Below are positions 5,907 through 8,922 of a stretch of DNA of 8,922 nucleotides, piece after piece. The notes beneath the pieces were generated by a model. It searched no databases. It had not been told where the DNA came from and worked only from the letters and a program-made list of their open reading frames with translations. The position numbers and the translations under genes were made by a program. Position 1 is the stretch's first letter. The number at the start of each line of letters is the position of its first letter. The stretch comes from Methanothrix sp. (GTDB lineage Archaea > Halobacteriota > Methanosarcinia > Methanotrichales > Methanotrichaceae): positions 1 to 8,922 of the forward strand of contig JALNZQ010000103.1 in assembly GCA_023229165.1 (NCBI GenBank), given 5' to 3'.

Positions 5907-6908
5907 ATGAAGTGTATTAAAGCAATTCTCGTTTTGATGACTCTTGTTATGCTCTGCTCACCAGGGCAGTCATTGCAGGTTTTTTCAGGAGATACCGTAT
6001 CCATAGACACGGCGGTTGCCGACGATATTATCGCGGCGGGCAACATGGTGAGCATCAATGCCCCGGTGGACTCGGCCATAGTGGCAGGTGGCACGGTGAA
6101 CATCAATGCCCCGGTGAAGGGAGACGTCATCGCTGCCGGGGGCCAGGTCTATCTCAACTCTGATGTGGGTGGAAAGGTTGTAGCTGCCGGCGGAAATGTC
6201 AACCTGGGCGGCAACATCGGCACCAATCTGGTGGCTGCGGGCGGCCAGGTGAACATCTTTCCCGGCAAGACGATAAAAAGAGACGCTCTCATCGGCGGAG
6301 GCCAGGTGGTTAACGCGGGAAGGGTCAACGGCACCCTCACTGTCAGCGCCAATCAATTCAATAATACCGGCTCGGCGACCGCGGTGAAATTTCACAAGGT
6401 AGAAGATCAGTCTCCGAAGAGAGAGGATTATGAGATGGGCTTTAACATCTTCAGCCTGCTGGCCATGCTGGGCTACTTCATTTTGGGGCTGATTTTGGTT
6501 AAATATCTGCCCGGCATCATCCAAGCGGTGGACGGCGAGGTGAGACGCTCAACTCTTCTCAAGACCTTCCTGGGATTTGTTATGATCATCGCCTCATTCA
6601 TAGCAATTCTGCTGGTGGCGGCAACGGTGGTGGGCCTGCCAATTGCGTTGATCTCAACTCTGCTATTCTTCGCAGCCCTCATGCTCAGCGGGACCTTCGT
6701 CTCCTTCAGTTTAGGCAAATGGATCAGCGAGCGGGCTAAGATCAAGCAGGGAGATCTGGTCTGCTTCATAATCGGATTTGTTATCCTCAATGTGCTCTAC
6801 TTGCTGCCCTTGGTGGGCGGTCTGGTTTCATTGATCGCCATGAGCCTGGGCTTTTGCGCTATCCTCTATGCGGCCAGGGCCGCTGCCGGCCAGGCAAAGG
6901 CGGCCTGA
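5907..6908 (+). CDS. Membrane-anchored protein with bactofilin-like beta-helix repeats, 333 aa
   Basis: Residues 1-24 form a signal peptide or anchor (MKCIKAILVLMTLVMLCSPG...). Residues about 30-150 hold repeats of roughly 16-18 residues of the form (V/I)IAAGGxVxINxPV, a right-handed beta-helix like the polymer-forming bactofilin fold. Two neighbouring copies share the 16-base string CATCAATGCCCCGGTG (6053-6068 and 6101-6116). The second half has about five hydrophobic helices (181-201, 219-241, 243-268, 283-300, 302-323). The repeat part probably lies outside the cell and the C-terminal half in the membrane, giving a surface or scaffold role; polymerisation is not shown. The tail is Ala-rich (ARAAAGQAKAA). 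GTG 5898 is a possible alternative start. The gene stands alone, with a T-run terminator after it. Confidence 0.8.
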   Translation: MKCIKAILVLMTLVMLCSPGQSLQVFSGDTVSIDTAVADDIIAAGNMVSINAPVDSAIVAGGTVNINAPVKGDVIAAGGQVYLNSDVGGKVVAAGGNVNLGGNIGTNLVAAGGQVNIFPGKTIKRDALIGGGQVVNAGRVNGTLTVSANQFNNTGSATAVKFHKVEDQSPKREDYEMGFNIFSLLAMLGYFILGLILVKYLPGIIQAVDGEVRRSTLLKTFLGFVMIIASFIAILLVAATVVGLPIALISTLLFFAALMLSGTFVSFSLGKWISERAKIKQGDLVCFIIGFVILNVLYLLPLVGGLVSLIAMSLGFCAILYAARAAAGQAKAA

Positions 6909-6915
6909 AATACCC

Positions 6916-6926
6916 AATTTTTTTTC
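6916..6926 (+). terminator. U-rich archaeal terminator (T8)
   Basis: Eight consecutive T residues (6918-6925) start nine bases after the stop of the bactofilin-like gene. Archaeal RNA polymerase stops at such tracts without needing a hairpin. Confidence 0.6.
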
Positions 6927-6950
6927 TAATAATAATATGGAAAGCGCTAT

Positions 6951-7049
6951 TTGCCAGCCGGCAATGGTATCTTTGCAGAAACGCTCACGTCTAAATACTT
7001 TGATATTAAAGACATTGATGCTATTATTGAAAGTGTGGTGAAGGCTTGA
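6951..7049 (+). CDS. Cryptic short frame or gene fragment before DUF166
   Basis: A frame open from the stop at 6933-6935 ends at TGA 7047-7049 and overlaps the TTG start of the DUF166 gene by TTGA, the same geometry as the HAD/U32 pair. From a possible TTG start at 6951, preceded by GGAAAG, it would encode 32 residues ending SKYFDIKDIDAIIESVVKA, with an amphipathic C-terminus that looks like the end of a real protein. There is no ATG in frame. It is either a tiny leader peptide, the remnant of a lost upstream gene, or chance in an AT-rich spacer. I do not recognise the family. Confidence 0.3.
   Translation: MPAGNGIFAETLTSKYFDIKDIDAIIESVVKA
7037..7041 (+). promoter_or_regulatory. Ribosome-binding site for TTG 7046
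   Basis: GGTGA lies four bases before the TTG and supports this non-ATG start. No in-frame ATG exists near the conserved N-terminus KLVVFYNGEFGERV. Confidence 0.55.
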
Positions 7050-7831
7050 AACTGGTCGTATTCTACAATGGCGAATTTGGTGAGAGGGTGGTGGGCAACC
7101 TCATCAACTATTCGGGATTTTGCATCTCCTGCGGCGAGGCCTGCACCCAGTGCAGGAATGTCCGTCCGGGCTATGCCGAGAATATTGTTTCCCTGGTGGA
7201 GATGCCCGATCCGGCAACTTTAGGCGACTTCATTGATGATGTTGAGCCGCTCCTGCCCCAGAATATTCCTGCTGCGGACATTGCTCTCGTTATAAATGTT
7301 CATCCCGACATTCTCTTCGGCCTTCTTCCCAAGCTCAAGGAGGCTGGGGTGAAGGGCATTGTAGGTGGATCGGAGTCGCCCAGCCAGCTTCCTTTGGGCC
7401 AGAGAATGCAGCTGGAGGAAAAGGCAGCGGAGCTGGGCATGGAGGCGGCCTTTGCCAAGCCTTTCTGTGCCCTTCGTCCCGATCCGGCCAAGCCGAACAT
7501 TTATGCCTTTCTCACCGAGGCGGGAATTGGCGATCCCTTAATCGATGTGACTGTGCAAAGCAGCCGGGAGGGAAAAGACCACATCCTGGCGGCCAATGTG
7601 CTGCGCAGCGCGCCCTGCGGTTCCACCTGGTTTGTGGCTAAGCGCCTGCTGGGCCTGGAGCCGGATCAGCCCGACATTCGGGAGAGGATCTCTGAGGCGC
7701 ATCATGCCTACCCCTGCACGGGATCGATGGAGCGGGACACGGAGCTGGGAGACACAGTGCTGCACAAGGGCGGCTACATCATTCGGGATGCTGTGGAGGA
7801 CGCCTTCAAGAGGGCGAAGAGGCAGGAGTAG
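7046..7831 (+). CDS. DUF166 family cysteine-rich protein, 261 aa
   Basis: The product begins MKLVVFYNGEFGERVVGNLI and carries a cysteine cluster C26-x2-C29-x3-C33-x2-C36 (CISCGEACTQC), plus C141, C191 in APCGSTWFVAKRL and C224 in HAYPCTGSM. Sequence and full length fit DUF166 (PF02593), typical of methanogens and some anaerobic bacteria. Database entries have called members thymidylate synthase, but no ThyA or ThyX motif is visible and I would not use that name. Some bacterial relatives are labelled selenoproteins (DfsP), which fits redox-active cysteines; here the visible positions are Cys. The clustered cysteines suggest an iron-sulfur or thiol redox site; the reaction is unknown. The start is TTG with a good GGTGA and overlaps the preceding short frame. 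It is soluble: no signal or membrane segment is seen. Confidence 0.88.
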   Translation: MKLVVFYNGEFGERVVGNLINYSGFCISCGEACTQCRNVRPGYAENIVSLVEMPDPATLGDFIDDVEPLLPQNIPAADIALVINVHPDILFGLLPKLKEAGVKGIVGGSESPSQLPLGQRMQLEEKAAELGMEAAFAKPFCALRPDPAKPNIYAFLTEAGIGDPLIDVTVQSSREGKDHILAANVLRSAPCGSTWFVAKRLLGLEPDQPDIRERISEAHHAYPCTGSMERDTELGDTVLHKGGYIIRDAVEDAFKRAKRQE

Positions 7832-7912
7832 CTGCACCACAATTACCAGCAGGGCTTGCGATCTATCTCTTTGCTCGAAACCTTTTTGCATTGAGAGACA
7901 ATCCACCAGGTT

Positions 7913-8404
7913 ATGTTCTCTCCAATTCAGGCCTTTTCCGTACTCATGATGCCATCTGCCAGTGAAATGCAGTCCGCCGGCTTCTGGCTGGAGAAGGGAA
8001 ATGAGCTATGCAACAGCGGGCAGGGACAAGAGGCGATCAAAGCATACGATCACGCATTGGGCATCGATGGGACCCTGATCGACGCCTGGAACAACAAGGG
8101 CCTGGTCCTGGCCAGCCTGGAACGCTTCCCTGAAGCCCAGCAGTGCTTCGAGGAGGTCCTTAAGCTCACGCCTTCGCATAAGCAGGCTCTGAGCAACAAG
8201 GGCATGGTTTTAGCCCAGCAAAAAAAATATGCAGAGGCATTAAGCTGCTTTGAGGCGGCCATTGCCGCAGACGCTTATTTTTCTGGGGCCTGGTACAATA
8301 TGGCGCTAGCCTTGCAGTGCCTGGGCCGGAGAAAGGAAGCTGCGGCCGCCATGAAGACCGCCGAGACCCTGGAGGGTGGGAGAGGCAGCTGCTGCAGACG
8401 GTGA
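7913..8404 (+). CDS. Tetratricopeptide-repeat protein, 163 aa
   Basis: Four consecutive TPR units of about 34 residues are readable: 22-55 (FWLEKGNELCNSGQGQEAI), 57-90 (AWNNKGLVLASLERFPEA), 91-124 (ALSNKGMVLAQQKKYAEAL) and 126-157 (AWYNMALALQCLGRRKEA). Each has the small/large pattern (W/L-x2-G/A-x2-L..Y/F-x-EA). Such proteins are protein-binding scaffolds; no catalytic domain is attached. The start is uncertain: ATG 7913 has only AGGT two bases upstream, and ATG 7946, 7949 or 7967 would remove a poorly conserved N-terminus while keeping all repeats. The C-terminus ends with a Cys pair, SCCRR. The gap after DUF166 is 81 bases, so co-transcription is possible. Its TGA lies one base from the stop of the convergent trmJ-like gene. 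Confidence 0.85.
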   Translation: MFSPIQAFSVLMMPSASEMQSAGFWLEKGNELCNSGQGQEAIKAYDHALGIDGTLIDAWNNKGLVLASLERFPEAQQCFEEVLKLTPSHKQALSNKGMVLAQQKKYAEALSCFEAAIAADAYFSGAWYNMALALQCLGRRKEAAAAMKTAETLEGGRGSCCRR

Positions 8405-8425
8405 ATTATTTTATTTCATTTATTC
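8405..8425 (+). terminator. U-rich 3' end of the TPR gene inside the trmJ-like coding end
   Basis: A T-rich run (ATTATTTTATTTCATTTATT) starts directly after the TPR stop. It could terminate plus-strand transcription while also encoding the last residues of the opposite gene. Confidence 0.4.
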
Positions 8426-8922
8426 GCCAGCGGATTCTCTTTATCAGGCCCAGCAGTGTGCGCGCCTCTCGCTCCGTCAGTTCCGCCCGGCCCAGGATGC
8501 GCCGCAGCATGAGCAGCGTAAAATCCACCTTGTGCCAGGGATAGCAGATCTCTGCGAGGAGCGATCTTGTCTTGTCTTGCAGCAGAGCCAGACTCTCTCC
8601 GCCGGCCATCTCCACGTTGCTGCCGTCTGCATTATCGGTTTGGGACAGCTCGTAGAAGAGCACGGCGGCAGAATGGGAGAGGTTCATGACTGGATACTCG
8701 CTGCTGGTGGGAATGGAGACCAGCATGTCGCAGAGAGCCAGCTCCTCGGAATTCAGGCCGCAGTCCTCTCTTCCCAGGAGCAGCGCCACAGTTCCCTCTT
8801 TTCCCGCCAGCTTTTCCGCCAGCTCGGCTGGGGTGAAGCAGGGCACGCGCAGGTGCAGACGCAGGTGGTGCTGCGCCTCATCCAGCCTCTTTCCTGTAGT
8901 GCCCACCACCAGGTTTGCGCCC
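8406..8922 (-). CDS. trmJ: TrmJ-like tRNA 2'-O-methyltransferase (SpoU/TrmH family), N-terminus cut by window edge
   Basis: The frame runs off the right edge; 171 residues are visible, starting GANLVVGTTGKR. The SPOUT motif 2 (LLLGREDCGLNSEELALCD) and motif 3 (SIPTSSEYPVMNLSHSAAVLFYEL) are clear and form the trefoil-knot SAM-binding site. The arginine in GREDCGL and the NLS stretch are conserved in TrmJ, which methylates the ribose of nucleotide 32 in tRNA. After motif 3 comes a linker of about 30 residues, then a helical C-terminal region (LLAEICYPWHKVDFTLLMLRRILGR...) as in archaeal TrmJ. The GTG at 8909 is an internal valine and not the start, since conserved residues precede it. The stop TAA at 8408-8406 faces the TPR stop. 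Confidence 0.85.
   Translation of the reverse strand, partial: GANLVVGTTGKRLDEAQHHLRLHLRVPCFTPAELAEKLAGKEGTVALLLGREDCGLNSEELALCDMLVSIPTSSEYPVMNLSHSAAVLFYELSQTDNADGSNVEMAGGESLALLQDKTRSLLAEICYPWHKVDFTLLMLRRILGRAELTEREARTLLGLIKRIRWRINEIK

Noticed and set aside
6053..6116. 16-base direct repeat CATCAATGCCCCGGTG
   Set aside because: Explained by two adjacent copies of the INAPV protein repeat in the bactofilin-like gene; not an independent DNA element.
5985..6524. Minus-strand frame of 179 codons under the bactofilin-like gene
   Set aside because: Its apparent repetitiveness only mirrors the beta-helix repeats of the plus-strand gene.
1..8922. tRNA genes, rRNA, CRISPR arrays and intact transposases
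   Set aside because: No T-loop/anticodon pattern, rRNA core, regularly spaced repeats or catalytic transposase motifs were seen on either strand.

Overview
The window reads as a stretch of a methanogenic archaeal chromosome, most likely a Methanothrix/Methanosaeta-type member of the Methanosarcinales. This is inferred from the gene families (DUF166, DUF3795, a U32 protein with DUF3656, TrmJ, pentapeptide-repeat and TPR proteins), from Shine-Dalgarno motifs of the GGTGA/GGAGG type, from TTG starts and from U-rich 3' ends. No rRNA, tRNA, CRISPR array or intact mobile element was found.

Layout. 2-514 (+) is the 3' part of a pentapeptide-repeat gene that stops just where relatives, as I recall them, enter a membrane channel domain. 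It is followed by a small ORF of 55 codons (574-741) and about 780 bp without a convincing gene. That noncoding stretch is rich in hairpins and may hold a decayed IS200/IS605-like end on the minus strand. A leader with a perfect 10-bp inverted repeat precedes a small winged-helix protein (1683-1937). Then come a Dabb-domain protein and an overlapping cysteine-rich DUF3795 protein (2043-2598).

Two minus-strand genes follow. A HAD-type nucleotidase-like protein (5168-5734) is translationally coupled through a TTGA start/stop overlap to a large U32/DUF3656 protein (2637-5171), probably an RNA-modifying enzyme. A 172-bp intergenic region separates this operon from the divergent gene 5907-6908, which encodes a secreted or membrane-anchored protein with bactofilin-like beta-helix repeats. 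A T8 terminator closes that gene. The next gene, DUF166 (7046-7831), starts at another TTGA overlap with a short cryptic frame. A four-repeat TPR protein (7913-8404) ends one base away from the stop of the convergent trmJ-like tRNA methyltransferase gene, which runs off the right edge.

Functionally, the right two thirds is mostly housekeeping: RNA modification (U32, TrmJ), possible nucleotide salvage (HAD), a methanogen-typical cysteine-rich protein (DUF166) and envelope or scaffold proteins. No clear new defence or metabolic system is visible. The least explained parts are 515-1682, the cryptic frame before DUF166, and the Dabb/DUF3795 pair.
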